A stretch of DNA of 64,000 bases from CBFFRJ01 sp051486985 (GCF_051486985.1 NZ_JAHVDV010000010.1:71425-135424); one strand, 5' to 3'; counted from the first letter of the stretch, positions 26,894 to 36,077 are shown. The notes: generated by a model not told the origin, from the sequence alone. Numbers and translations: made by a program.

Positions 26894-28333
26894 ATGACAG
26901 CACCCGTACAGCACCCGATGTATATCGATGGTCAATTTGTTACCTGGCAGGGCGACGCCTGGATTGACGTTACCAATCCGTCGACAGAAGCATTGCTGTC
27001 GCGCATTCCTGACGGCACGGCAGAAGATGCCCGTCGCGCGATTGACGCCGCTGATAAAGCGCAGCCTGCGTGGGAGGCGTTGCCGGCTATCGAACGTGCT
27101 GGCTGGTTGCGCAAGATAGCTGCGGGTATTCGCGCCAGAGCAGGCGAAATCAGCGCCCTGATTGTGGCTGAAGGCGGCAAAATTCAGCAGCTGGCAGAGG
27201 TTGAAGTGAACTTCACCGCCGACTACATCGACTATATGTCCGAGTGGGCTCGCCGTTATGAGGGTGAGATTCTGCAAAGCGACCGCCCTGGCGAAAATAT
27301 CTTTGTATTTAAACGACCGCTCGGGGTAACGACCGGGATCTTGCCGTGGAACTTCCCGTTCTTTCTGATTGCCCGCAAGCTCGCGCCAGCGCTACTTACG
27401 GGTAACACCATTGTGATTAAACCCAGTGAATTCACTCCCAATAACGCCATTGCCTTCGCCCAGATAGTGCATGAAATCGGGCTGCCGAAAGGGGTGTTCA
27501 ATCTGGTGCTGGGGCGTGGTGAAACCGTTGGGCAGGAGCTTGCCGGCAACCCGAAAGTGGCGATGGTGAGCATGACGGGTAGCGTGGTTGCCGGTGAGAA
27601 AATCATGGCTGCTGCGGCAAAAAACATTACCAAAGTCTGTCTGGAGCTGGGCGGCAAAGCGCCTGCTATCGTCCTTGATGACGCCGATCTGGAACTGGCA
27701 GTGAAAGCAATTGTCGATTCGCGGGTGATCAATACCGGGCAGGTCTGTAACTGTGCTGAGCGCGTCTATGTGCAAAAAGGGATCTACGACCGCTTTGTTA
27801 ACCGTCTCGGCGAAGCCATGAAGGCCGTACAGTTTGGCGACCCGGCAGAGCGCAATGATATTGCTATGGGGCCGCTGATTAACGCGGCGGCCCTTGAGCG
27901 TGTGGAAGCCAAAGTGGCGCGTGCGGTAGAGGAAGGTGCACGCGTGGCGCTTGGCGGCAAGGCGGTGGAAGGCAAAGGTTATTTCTACCCGCCCACACTC
28001 CTGTTAGATGTACGCCAGGAGATGTCCATCATGCACGAAGAGACCTTCGGTCCGGTTTTGCCGGTGGTCGCGTTTGACACGCTTGAAGAGGCGCTGGCAA
28101 TGGCGAATGACAGCGACTACGGGCTCACCTCCTCTGTCTACACGCAAAACCTGAACACCGCCATGAAGGCCATTAAAGGGCTTAAATTCGGTGAAACCTA
28201 CATCAACCGTGAGAACTTTGAAGCCATGCAGGGCTTCCATGCGGGCTGGCGTAAGTCAGGTATAGGCGGGGCCGACGGTAAACATGGCCTGGAAGAGTAT
28301 CTGCAAACCCAGATGGTCTATCTGCAGGTATAA
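26894..28333 (+). CDS. aldA: Lactaldehyde/glycolaldehyde dehydrogenase AldA
   Basis: The 479-residue NAD-dependent aldehyde dehydrogenase is collinear with E. coli AldA: PWNFPFFLIARKLAPAL, FTPNNA, the catalytic glutamate in LELGGKAP, catalytic cysteine in NTGQVCNCAE (about residue 285). It oxidises lactaldehyde and glycolaldehyde formed from fucose, rhamnose and similar sugars. The frame opens at 26861, but ATG 26894 has AGGAG at good spacing and the known N-terminus. The ydcF-aldA order is conserved. Confidence 0.97.
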   Translation: MTAPVQHPMYIDGQFVTWQGDAWIDVTNPSTEALLSRIPDGTAEDARRAIDAADKAQPAWEALPAIERAGWLRKIAAGIRARAGEISALIVAEGGKIQQLAEVEVNFTADYIDYMSEWARRYEGEILQSDRPGENIFVFKRPLGVTTGILPWNFPFFLIARKLAPALLTGNTIVIKPSEFTPNNAIAFAQIVHEIGLPKGVFNLVLGRGETVGQELAGNPKVAMVSMTGSVVAGEKIMAAAAKNITKVCLELGGKAPAIVLDDADLELAVKAIVDSRVINTGQVCNCAERVYVQKGIYDRFVNRLGEAMKAVQFGDPAERNDIAMGPLINAAALERVEAKVARAVEEGARVALGGKAVEGKGYFYPPTLLLDVRQEMSIMHEETFGPVLPVVAFDTLEEALAMANDSDYGLTSSVYTQNLNTAMKAIKGLKFGETYINRENFEAMQGFHAGWRKSGIGGADGKHGLEEYLQTQMVYLQV

Positions 28334-28374
28334 TTTTCTTCCGCCGCCATCCTGTCAGGGTGGCGGCACTCCCC

Positions 28375-29301
28375 TTATACCTTCGTCGCAATCCAGTTCA
28401 TCATCAGTGTCGGCCAGAGGGCGGCGGGCAACCCCTGGGCATCACGGATACCAAAACCGTGCGCACCCTGCTCAAAAAGATGCATCTCAACGGGTATGCC
28501 ACGCTTGCGCAGGGCGGTGAACATCACCACGCTGTTTTCCACTTTCACCGCCGGGTCATCAACCGCATGGAGTAAAAAGGTCGGCGGCGTCTCTTCATCC
28601 ACCCGCTCTTCGAGTGAATAGTGCATAATCTGCTGCTCCGTTGGTGTATCACCAATCAGTTCATGGCGCGAGCCGGGATGATCGATAGCGTTATGCATGG
28701 TGATCACCGGGTAGACCAGCGCCATGAAGGCGGGGCGGGCGCAGAGGGCGTCAGTGTCATCTTTCGCAGGGTAAACGGACTCGTTAAACCGCGTGCCGAG
28801 ACTGGCTGCGGCATGGCCTCCGGCTGAGAATCCCATCACGCCTATGCGCGCTGGATCGAGGTGCCACTCCGGGGCCCGCGCCTTTAACGTGCGGATTGCC
28901 CGTTGCAGATCGGCCAAAGGCGCATTGGCACCCTCAGCATGTCCGTCCCCCGGCAGGCGATAGGTCATGACAAACAGCGTATATCCCCTGGCATTAAAAA
29001 ACGGAGCCAGCGCGCTACCTTCTTTGTCCAGCACCACCCGGCGATAAGAGCCGCCCGGAGTCACCAGGATACCGACGCCATTAGGCTCTTTTGGTGCGTA
29101 AACGGTGATATGGGGGGCGCGAACGCCGGTGACAGAGCGGTCAAAATCTGACGGGCCGGTATGATTTTCCTCCAGCCGAAAGGAGACGAGGCTGGTGGCG
29201 GCGCCCGGTGCCTCTCCATCGGGCCAGACGGAAAAGGAGAGCGAATTCGCCACGGCGGCCTCCATCATAGTGATGAGTTCCGGCTCACTTATTGATTTCA
29301 C
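28375..29301 (-). CDS. Alpha/beta-hydrolase, BD-FAE/esterase-lipase type
   Basis: The 308-residue alpha/beta-hydrolase has an oxyanion segment (VTPGGSY), nucleophile elbow GFSAGG, an acidic residue in LHAVDDPAV and a His in FEQGAHGFG. This resembles acetylxylan- and feruloyl-esterase-like (BD-FAE/Abhydrolase_3) enzymes. It has no signal peptide, so it should act in the cytoplasm. Start GTG 29301 is chosen because GGAG lies seven bases upstream; the frame continues to a TTG at 29316. It is convergent with aldA. Substrate unknown. Confidence 0.85.
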   Translation of the reverse strand: MKSISEPELITMMEAAVANSLSFSVWPDGEAPGAATSLVSFRLEENHTGPSDFDRSVTGVRAPHITVYAPKEPNGVGILVTPGGSYRRVVLDKEGSALAPFFNARGYTLFVMTYRLPGDGHAEGANAPLADLQRAIRTLKARAPEWHLDPARIGVMGFSAGGHAAASLGTRFNESVYPAKDDTDALCARPAFMALVYPVITMHNAIDHPGSRHELIGDTPTEQQIMHYSLEERVDEETPPTFLLHAVDDPAVKVENSVVMFTALRKRGIPVEMHLFEQGAHGFGIRDAQGLPAALWPTLMMNWIATKV

Positions 29302-29403
29302 TGCAAATCTCCACAAAATTGAAACAGTGGTTTATAGCATAGGCGCTGGCGGGAAAGTGTGGAGAAAGTAGTAATAACGGGCAGGCAGGCTACCCGTCAA
29401 GGG

Positions 29404-30645
29404 TCACTCGTAGCTGGCAAGAATTTCAACTTTGCCGTTCGCTTTACCTGCCAGTAGCGGCGTTGCGGGAAGGCGAACATAGCGTGCTGACAGCCTGATG
29501 GTGCTATCCGCGCCAACGGGCAGGGCACGGTTACCCGGCAGTCTGCCGGTGTAGTCAGCCTGGTAAAAGTTGCTGTTAAGCTCACTTGCTTTCACGCGTG
29601 CGCTGAAATTGACGGGCTTTAACGGCGGTTCGCTCTGGCTGGTGCTCTCTCCCCACGCCAGTTGAATGCCATACCCTGACGCGCTGCCGGGGATTGCATC
29701 AAGTTCCATCGTGCCGGGTACCGTCGCGATGGGGGGATTTAATGGGTTAATCTGCAGAGTGACAGGTTTGTTTCTCAGCCCGGCAAAGGATTGATAGCCG
29801 CCGGAGAGATCGTACGGGCCTGTGGCGCCACTGTGCATCGCACCGTATCCATAACCAGGAGGGCAACTGAGTTTAAAACTGGCATCTTTCCAGGGCGAGT
29901 GTTGTCCGGCTGAGCCATCATGTGAGCCGAGATAGACAATTTTGTTTTGTTGGTCGAGATCGCAGGTGCCGAGCCTGAGCCTGGCAGAAATAACCACCTG
30001 GCGCTTAAAAATCACGCAGGTTTTGTCATTATCTCCGGGCATTCTTTCACTACCGGCAGGGCAGTCGCTGATGGTATCGCCGCCGCCAGCAGGGGTAATA
30101 AAGGCAACAAACGTAGGGCCGGTATAGGTTACCGGTCCCCCAGGATGAATAAAGTCAGGCGTCGACCACAAACGCATATGTACGAGTATCGGGAAGGTAG
30201 AGAGGTAACCAGGCGTAGCGGCGAGTATCGTCTGCATATAGTGTGAGGAGGGCCAGGCCTGAAAGCGCATTTTGCCGCCCGTTGTCGCTTCGTTAAATGA
30301 CATTCCCATTCCGTCAGAAGAGGTAGGGTATATATCATTGATTTGGCCTGAGTAGTTGTAACCGGTAATAAGCGCTGCGCCTGCATCCAGTAATGAATAA
30401 CGCAGTTGGATGGCTTTATTACAACCGGCTTTGACGCCGTTACCGATCTTTGACCCGTCAACATTAAACACTAACGTATATCCGCTTGCTGGCGCCCGGG
30501 GCATCGTGATGTCTATATTTGGGATCATATAGGTTCCCCCTACGCTAACGGTAGCTCCTGCTAAATTACAGTCTATGGCTACGGCAAAAGTTTGACTCAT
30601 CCATAGCGTAAAACATACAGGGACAGATAAAAACGAGTGCTGCAT
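29404..30645 (-). CDS. Orphan fimbrial adhesin-like protein
   Basis: This 413-residue exported protein has a signal peptide (cleavage near FAVA|IDC), an N-terminal region with paired cysteines, and a C-terminal fimbrial-type domain: the terminal beta-strand pattern (RLSARYVRL... GKVEILASYE) matches pilin donor-strand domains. The two-domain architecture is that of tip adhesins of chaperone-usher fimbriae. No pilin, chaperone or usher gene is near, so it must rely on another locus or be a relic. It is intact, with no frameshift. Neighbours are housekeeping genes, suggesting insertion between aldA and gapC. Confidence 0.75.
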   Translation of the reverse strand: MQHSFLSVPVCFTLWMSQTFAVAIDCNLAGATVSVGGTYMIPNIDITMPRAPASGYTLVFNVDGSKIGNGVKAGCNKAIQLRYSLLDAGAALITGYNYSGQINDIYPTSSDGMGMSFNEATTGGKMRFQAWPSSHYMQTILAATPGYLSTFPILVHMRLWSTPDFIHPGGPVTYTGPTFVAFITPAGGGDTISDCPAGSERMPGDNDKTCVIFKRQVVISARLRLGTCDLDQQNKIVYLGSHDGSAGQHSPWKDASFKLSCPPGYGYGAMHSGATGPYDLSGGYQSFAGLRNKPVTLQINPLNPPIATVPGTMELDAIPGSASGYGIQLAWGESTSQSEPPLKPVNFSARVKASELNSNFYQADYTGRLPGNRALPVGADSTIRLSARYVRLPATPLLAGKANGKVEILASYE

Positions 30646-30949
30646 GATCGCATCCTTTCCTCCAGAGTGTGTTGAGTAAAATAGCGAGGAAACCTGTCGG
30701 TCAGGAGGATATTAGATCTTCCGGAATGGATACCCGCAGCGTGAAGTACAACCTGGCTGCTACGAAGTAAAGACACTATTTATCAACAGTTAATATTATG
30801 CAAGGTCAGACGGGGTGCGAAAGGGAAGTTACTTCACTGTGGCGGCTTTTATTGTCAGGTAATGACCCGGTGAGGCGATGTTTGCCGTTTTTATTTATTC
30901 CGCAAGGCTATGCCAGTCTCTTATTATGACAATCTCGCGAGCGCAGGCT
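30646..30949. other. Intergenic region between adhesin gene and gapC
   Basis: It holds the adhesin promoter on the minus strand. The frames here lack ribosome-binding sites. I checked for RydC, which lies beside cybB in E. coli, and found no convincing match. Confidence 0.4.
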
Positions 30950-30955
30950 GAAATA

Positions 30956-30976
30956 GCGGGTGGACAAGCCACCCGC
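30956..30976 (-). terminator. Hairpin after gapC
   Basis: Arms GCGGGTGG (30956-30963) and CCACCCGC (30969-30976), six bases past the gapC stop on the minus strand; followed there by TATTTC. Confidence 0.65.
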
Positions 30977-30982
30977 AGAGAA

Positions 30983-31984
30983 TTACAGCGTGCGGTATTT
31001 CTCAAGTACGCGAACCAGTTGGGTCACAAAACCATATTCGTTATCGTACCAGGAGACAGTTTTCACCAGTTGCAGATCGCCCACCTCAGTGATTTCCGTT
31101 TGCGTGGCGTCGAAGAGAGAGCCGAAATGGCTGCCAATGACATCGGAAGAGACAATTTCCTCATCGGTATAACCAAAAGATTCATTGTGCTCCGTGGCTT
31201 TTTTTAGCGCCTGGTTCACCTCATCGACGGTGACTTTTTTATTCAGAATGGAAACCAGTTCGGTCACGGAGCCGGTTTTGACCGGCACGCGTTGCGCATG
31301 GCCTTTTAATTTGCCGCTCAGTTGCGGAATAACCAGCCCAATGGCTTTTGCTGCACCGGTAGTGTGAGGAATGATGTTTTCTGCCGCCGCCCGTGACGCG
31401 CGCAAATCCTTACCGCGCGGGCCATCCACCAGCGCCTGTGTACCGGTATAGGCATGGATGGTGGTCATGGTGCCCACGTTAATACCGAAACTGTCATGCA
31501 GGGCTTTGGCCATAGGCGCAAGGCAGTTAGTGGTACAGGATGCCACCGAGATGATGGTGTCCTGCGCGTCGATGGTGTCGTCATTGACGTTGAAAACCAC
31601 GGTTTTCATGTCGCCGGCCGGGGCCGAAATCAGCACTTTTTTAGCGCCGGCATCCAGGTGGCCCTGCGATTTCTCAGCAGAGGTATAAAACCCGGTGCAT
31701 TCAACAATGATTTCGGCGCCTGCGGTCCCCCAGGGGATGTGCTTCGCCTCTTTTTCGGCATAAACCCTGATGCTTTTGCCGTCGACAATCAGGGCGTCTT
31801 CGGTGAAATCCACACTCCATTTAAAAGGGCCATAGTTCGAATCATACTTCAGCAGGTAGGCCAGCACTTTTGGGGAGGTCAGGTCGTTGATTGCCACGAC
31901 ATCGGCATCACTGCCGGTTTCCAGTAAGCGACGTAACACCAGACGGCCGATACGCCCAAATCCGTTAATGCCAATTTTACTCAT
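30983..31984 (-). CDS. gapC: Glyceraldehyde-3-phosphate dehydrogenase GapC (intact)
   Basis: The 333-residue class I GAPDH has the NAD motif NGFGRIGR at the N-terminus, the catalytic cysteine in SVASCTTNCLAP and a conserved WYDNE near the end. It matches the GapC branch rather than GapA: the start MSKIGINGFGRIGRLVLRRLLE is that of the E. coli gapC pseudogene. Start ATG 31984 has AGGAG upstream; a longer frame exists. The aldA-gapC-cybB order is conserved with E. coli K-12, where gapC is broken; here it is complete. Confidence 0.93.
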   Translation of the reverse strand: MSKIGINGFGRIGRLVLRRLLETGSDADVVAINDLTSPKVLAYLLKYDSNYGPFKWSVDFTEDALIVDGKSIRVYAEKEAKHIPWGTAGAEIIVECTGFYTSAEKSQGHLDAGAKKVLISAPAGDMKTVVFNVNDDTIDAQDTIISVASCTTNCLAPMAKALHDSFGINVGTMTTIHAYTGTQALVDGPRGKDLRASRAAAENIIPHTTGAAKAIGLVIPQLSGKLKGHAQRVPVKTGSVTELVSILNKKVTVDEVNQALKKATEHNESFGYTDEEIVSSDVIGSHFGSLFDATQTEITEVGDLQLVKTVSWYDNEYGFVTQLVRVLEKYRTL

Positions 31985-32166
31985 TATGCTACTCCTGTCA
32001 GGAACGGTTTTTTGCACTTCACCAGGCATAGCCTGGGTTGAACACATCAGCAAATGAATGCATTTCACCACCGGCTAAGCGCTTGAAAATGGATAAAGAA
32101 AAGTTAATGAATTTTTAAGGAAAGCCAGGTATGTTGAGGTTTTCGCAGACATTTCAGGATTATCTA

Positions 32167-32697
32167 ATGCGCAGTAAATATTCCGGGCTTCAAATAGCCA
32201 TACACTGGCTGGTTTTTCTGCTGGTCATTGTGACCTATTGCGCTATGGAGTTTCGCGGGTACGCTCCGCGCAGTTACCGCCCGTATTTCAATATTGTCCA
32301 CGTCTCCTGTGGCATCACGATTCTGGTCCTGATGGTGGCACGGTTGCTGGTGCGCCTGAAATCCACCACGCCGCCTGTTATACCGAAACCGTCACCCATG
32401 ATGACCGGCATGGCGCATCTCGGGCACCTGGTGATTTATCTGCTCTTTATCGCGTTGCCGCTAATCGGCATGGTGATGATGTATAACCGGGGGGGAAACT
32501 GGATTGCCTTTGGCATCCCGATGCCGCATGCCGCAGAAGCTGATTTTGATCTGGTGGATACGCTCAAAACGTACCACGTTACGCTGGCGATGCTTGGGTA
32601 TTACGTTATTGGCCTGCACGCGCTGGCCGCCCTCGCGCACCATTACTATTTTAAAGACAATACGCTATTACGCATGATGCCTAAAAAGCATCACTGA
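32167..32697 (+). CDS. cybB: Cytochrome b561 (CybB)
   Basis: This 176-residue inner-membrane di-haem cytochrome has four membrane helices. Histidines expected as haem ligands are visible in AIHWLV, NIVHVSCG and the later helices (TYHVTLAM, IGLHALAALAHH). It matches E. coli CybB, an electron carrier shown to act as a superoxide:ubiquinone oxidoreductase. ATG 32167 reproduces the known MRSKYSGLQIAIHWL start; a longer frame begins at 32131. Confidence 0.95.
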   Translation: MRSKYSGLQIAIHWLVFLLVIVTYCAMEFRGYAPRSYRPYFNIVHVSCGITILVLMVARLLVRLKSTTPPVIPKPSPMMTGMAHLGHLVIYLLFIALPLIGMVMMYNRGGNWIAFGIPMPHAAEADFDLVDTLKTYHVTLAMLGYYVIGLHALAALAHHYYFKDNTLLRMMPKKHH

Positions 32698-32704
32698 ATG
32701 AATC

Positions 32705-32731
32705 AGCCTCGCCGCACGCGAGGCTTTTTTT
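32705..32731 (+). terminator. Intrinsic terminator after cybB
   Basis: Arms AGCCTCG (32705-32711) and CGAGGCT (32719-32725) followed by six or seven T. The last bases touch the stop of the convergent efflux gene. Confidence 0.88.
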
Positions 32732-33185
32732 ACTCCGTCGCACGGGTTAATTTGCGCTGAACAAGGCGTTCACGCAGCAGGTCATAACACCAGTTAAAAA
32801 GCATCGTATAGGGCAGGAAGAAAAGGAAAAATCCAATTTCCAGTAAGAACGCCGCCACAACACCGATGCCGAGTACCAGCGAGACGAGCGTCACCCCAAT
32901 CAGGATAAATCCACCCTCAAACCCCAGTGCATGCCAGACGCGCACACGTGCTGTACGGGCAACCCGATGCACAGGCCAGATGCGGTCAACGATGGCGTTG
33001 TAAATGACGTTCCAGATCATGGCGGCGGTGGCCAGTATCAGCGTGAGCCCACCCATTTCCAGCACCGGACGCTGCATTATCCAGGCGCTTGCCGGGGCAC
33101 AAATGGCGGTGGCGATGACTTCAAAACTTACCGCATGGAAAACTCGCTCGGGTAAACCGCGACGCTGTAAGGCATGCTCTTGCAT
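32730..33185 (-). CDS. PACE-family biocide efflux protein (AceI-like)
   Basis: The 151-residue protein has four membrane helices arranged as two bacterial transmembrane-pair domains, the PACE/AceI signature. The membrane glutamate corresponding to AceI Glu15 is visible in HAVSFEVIATA, and WNVIYNAIVDRIWP closes the first pair; the second pair has GFEGGFILIG and FNWCYDLL. The family exports chlorhexidine, acriflavine and short diamines. It is divergent from a LysR gene, like aceI-aceR. Confidence 0.9.
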   Translation of the reverse strand: MQEHALQRRGLPERVFHAVSFEVIATAICAPASAWIMQRPVLEMGGLTLILATAAMIWNVIYNAIVDRIWPVHRVARTARVRVWHALGFEGGFILIGVTLVSLVLGIGVVAAFLLEIGFFLFFLPYTMLFNWCYDLLRERLVQRKLTRATE

Positions 33186-33233
33186 GGTTAACTCCTCTTT
33201 TTACTCATTGCAATTTGCTAAAGCGGGAAAAAG

Positions 33234-33290
33234 GCGATTTTCATCGCTTAATGAGATAAATTAAAGTTATTACCCATCGATAAAAGCGAT
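33234..33290. promoter_or_regulatory. Paired dyad sites between PACE gene and LysR regulator
   Basis: GCGAT-TTTC-ATCGC (33234-33247) and ATCG-ATAAAAG-CGAT (33276-33290) share the ATCG/CGAT half-site. Two such sites in the divergent promoter region fit LysR recognition and activation sites. Confidence 0.5.
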
Positions 33291-33296
33291 ACTTTC

Positions 33297-34214
33297 ATGC
33301 GTTACTCCCCCGAAGCCCTCACCGCCTTTGTGGAAACCGTTGCCTCGGGCTCCTTCTCTGCAGCTGCCCGTAAGCTGCGTAAAAGCCAGTCGACTATCAG
33401 CACGGCGATTGCCTCTCTGGAGGCAGATCTTGGGGTAACACTGTTTGATCGCTCATCGCGTCATCCCACGCTGACAGCGGAAGGCGAAAGGGCGCTCAGC
33501 TATGTTCAGGCGATTCTGGCCGCCAGCGACAGGCTGGACGAACTGGCCGTCTGGCTGGCGGGTGATATGGAAACCCGGCTGACCTTTGTCCTGTCCGACA
33601 CGCTTCATCCCGATATTCTTGCGGACCTGCTCGGGGCATTTGATAAACGCTACCCGCATACCGAGTTTGAGTGTTTGATCGGTGAAAATGAGGACGTCAT
33701 CGACCTGCTGCAAAAAGGGCGCGCGCAGCTGGGGCTGACGGAGGCACAGGCCGACTATCCCACCGACATCGGTTCCATGCGCCTGCCGATGCAAAGTGAG
33801 ATGGACATTTACGTGGCGCATAACCACCCGCTGGTGCACGAAGGCATGCTGCTCGAAGAGCAGCTACGCAGCTGGCGCGAGCTACGACTTAATACCTACC
33901 TTGAACACAACAACATGATAGCCAGAGGCCCGGTCTGGTCCGCACCTAACTATCTGATGTTGCTCAGTATGGCAGAGCAGGGTTTTGGCTGGTGTGCACT
34001 GCCCTGTGCCCTGGTGGAGGAGTTTTCAGGGGCAAAAAAACTGACGCGGCTTAATGTGCCAGGCTGGCCGCGAAGCATACTGATAGATCTTCTCTGGAAC
34101 AAACGCACACCCCCCGGCGTCGCGGGTAGCTGGCTGCGTCACTATCTGCAACAGTGGGGAGAGAACTCCGCGCATCGCGGAGAACAAAACGCCCGCAGCA
34201 GCGGGCGTCGATAG
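33297..34214 (+). CDS. LysR-type regulator divergent from PACE efflux gene
   Basis: The 305-residue LysR protein has an N-terminal winged helix (FVETVASGSFSAAARKLRKS, SLEADLGVTLFDRS) and a periplasmic-binding-like effector domain. It is divergent from the PACE transporter and probably activates it, like AceR. The last 15 or so residues (SAHRGEQNARSSGRR) are coded by two hairpins, one being the uspE terminator, so the C-terminus may be a late extension. Confidence 0.9.
   Translation: MRYSPEALTAFVETVASGSFSAAARKLRKSQSTISTAIASLEADLGVTLFDRSSRHPTLTAEGERALSYVQAILAASDRLDELAVWLAGDMETRLTFVLSDTLHPDILADLLGAFDKRYPHTEFECLIGENEDVIDLLQKGRAQLGLTEAQADYPTDIGSMRLPMQSEMDIYVAHNHPLVHEGMLLEEQLRSWRELRLNTYLEHNNMIARGPVWSAPNYLMLLSMAEQGFGWCALPCALVEEFSGAKKLTRLNVPGWPRSILIDLLWNKRTPPGVAGSWLRHYLQQWGENSAHRGEQNARSSGRR
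34182..34208 (-). terminator. uspE terminator inside the 3' end of the LysR gene
   Basis: On the minus strand ACGCCCGC, TGCT, GCGGGCGT, then TTTGTTC, placed 22 bases after the uspE stop. The same bases code for the LysR C-terminus on the plus strand. Confidence 0.8.
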
Positions 34215-34230
34215 CGAGGAGGCCTGGCGG

Positions 34231-35181
34231 TCAGTCGTCCTCGTCGTCATCCAGTGCGACAGGGGACTGGTAATCGTCGGGTTTGATGACCAGCAGGTCA
34301 CAGCGCAAATGGTCGATAACCTGTTCTGCGGTATTACCAAGAAATGCCGCGGAAATGCCGGTGCGTCCAATGGTGCCGAGCACCACAATACCGGCCTGTA
34401 AGTGTTCGGAAAGATCCGGGATCACCTCTTCAGGCAGCCCTTTCTCTACGTGAGTCATTTTTTCATCGATGCCGAATTTCTGACGCAGTGCTTTCATGGC
34501 AATCAGGTGTTGGCCTCGGATGGCATCGTTGTAAACGCTGGGGTCAAATTCCGGCAGTTCAATGGCAATATTGATAGGTGTAACCGGATAGGCGCCCACC
34601 AGATGCACCTCGGTGTGGTTGACCTGTTCTGCCAGCTGCAGCGTCTCCTTCACCAGTTTTTCATTCAGGGAGTTGTGGTAAAGCTCCTCGCTTGCCAGAT
34701 TGACGGCTACCACTGCTTTACCGGCCTCGGGCCACGGCTGATCTTTAACCATCCAGACCGGACATGGACATTTGCGCAAAAGGTGCCAGTCGGTAGGGGT
34801 AAAGATGACGGACTCAAGTTTCTCGTGCTGGTGTGTCATCTTCAGAAGTAAATCATGCCCACCGGCAAGCACTTCCTGGATAATGGCCTCGAACGGGCGA
34901 TTGTGCCACACCACTTTAATATCAATAGGAATACCGCTGTCCAGATAATATCTGGCCTGCTCGCGGATCCAGGCCGTACGCTGGCTAATCACACCTTGTC
35001 GCATGGCAGTACGTTCGTCAGGGGACAGAAGGGTGGTCATTTCATAAGAGAAGTCATAGATGGGCAAAAAGGCTTTTATGCGCCCACCAATCCGTTGATG
35101 CAAATACACGGCACGTCGCAGTGCGGGCTGATCGTCCTGATTAGGATCGATGGCGACCAACATATTTTGATATCTGGCCAT
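34231..35181 (-). CDS. uspE: Universal stress protein UspE
   Basis: The 316-residue tandem universal stress protein has two Usp domains and is collinear with E. coli UspE (MARYQNMLVAIDPNQDDQPA start, GTIGRTGISAAFLGNTAE near the end). It has been linked to motility, adhesion and DNA-damage resistance. ATG 35181 has AAGGAG upstream, so the longer frame to 35208 is rejected. It lies directly downstream of fnr, as in E. coli. Confidence 0.97.
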   Translation of the reverse strand: MARYQNMLVAIDPNQDDQPALRRAVYLHQRIGGRIKAFLPIYDFSYEMTTLLSPDERTAMRQGVISQRTAWIREQARYYLDSGIPIDIKVVWHNRPFEAIIQEVLAGGHDLLLKMTHQHEKLESVIFTPTDWHLLRKCPCPVWMVKDQPWPEAGKAVVAVNLASEELYHNSLNEKLVKETLQLAEQVNHTEVHLVGAYPVTPINIAIELPEFDPSVYNDAIRGQHLIAMKALRQKFGIDEKMTHVEKGLPEEVIPDLSEHLQAGIVVLGTIGRTGISAAFLGNTAEQVIDHLRCDLLVIKPDDYQSPVALDDDEDD

Positions 35182-35324
35182 ACAGGGTCTCCTTACATCT
35201 GTCACCACAGTCTGTAATTACAAGATAACCCATAAGCAATGAATGAAACAGAGGAAACCTTTTGCCAGATCAATAAATCAGAAAAATTTAGCGACCGGGC
35301 AAAAGGGATAAAAAGGGAGGTAAA

Positions 35325-36077
35325 TCAGGCTACGTTGCGGGAGTGCCCTGCAAGCTGCGACAGAATATCGCTGTTTTCGATGGTGATGTATTTGCCTTTG
35401 ACGGCCAGCATTCCGCTTTTCTGGAAACGGCCCAGCAGGCGGCTGATGGTTTCCACCGTGAGGCCAAGATAGTTACCGATATCACCACGGGTCATTGTCA
35501 GACGAAACTCTCGCGGCGAAAATCCACGCTGCGCAAAGCGACGTGACAGGTTGTAAATGAAGGCCGCCAGACGCTCTTCCGCATTCTTTTTCGACAACAG
35601 CAGAATCATGTCCTGGTCGCCTTTGATCTCGCCACTCATCAGGCGCATCATCTGTTGACGCAGGTTGGGCATTTTGCCGGATAAGTCGTCCAGGGTTTCA
35701 AAGGGGATTTCACAAACCATAGAGGTTTCGAGCGCCTGCGCAAAGCTCGGGTGATGGCCGGTGCCAATGGCATCAAAACCCACCAGATCGCCTGCAAGGT
35801 GGAAGCCGGTAATCTGTTCATCACCCTGTTCTGTAATAGTGTAACTCTTGATCGTGCCGGAACGGATAGCGTACAGCGATTTCAGTTCATCACCCGCTTT
35901 GAACAGCGTCTGGCCTTTTTGGATCGGTTTCTTACGCTCAATGATGTTGTCAAGCTGATCCAGCTCGTGCTCATTGAGTGTGAAAGGGATACAAAGCTGG
36001 CTGATACTGCAATCCTGGCAATGGATAGCACATCCGCCTGACTGAATGCGTCGTATAATTCGCTTTTCCGGGATCAT
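35325..36077 (-). CDS. fnr: Oxygen-sensing regulator FNR
   Basis: The 250-residue Crp/Fnr-family regulator is nearly identical to E. coli FNR. The cluster cysteines Cys20, Cys23 and Cys29 (within CQDCSISQLC) and Cys122 (MVCEI) are present, as is the recognition helix with TVETISRLLGRFQ. Its 4Fe-4S cluster makes it active only without oxygen. An FNR box overlaps its own promoter (36097-36110) and the sRNA FnrS in this window carries another. Start ATG 36077, not the in-frame ATG at 36089. Confidence 0.99.
   Translation of the reverse strand: MIPEKRIIRRIQSGGCAIHCQDCSISQLCIPFTLNEHELDQLDNIIERKKPIQKGQTLFKAGDELKSLYAIRSGTIKSYTITEQGDEQITGFHLAGDLVGFDAIGTGHHPSFAQALETSMVCEIPFETLDDLSGKMPNLRQQMMRLMSGEIKGDQDMILLLSKKNAEERLAAFIYNLSRRFAQRGFSPREFRLTMTRGDIGNYLGLTVETISRLLGRFQKSGMLAVKGKYITIENSDILSQLAGHSRNVA

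Noticed and set aside
30646..33296. Search for the sRNA RydC next to cybB
   Set aside because: Only a weak CTTCCGGAATG resemblance near 30720; the pseudoknot and terminator parts are missing.
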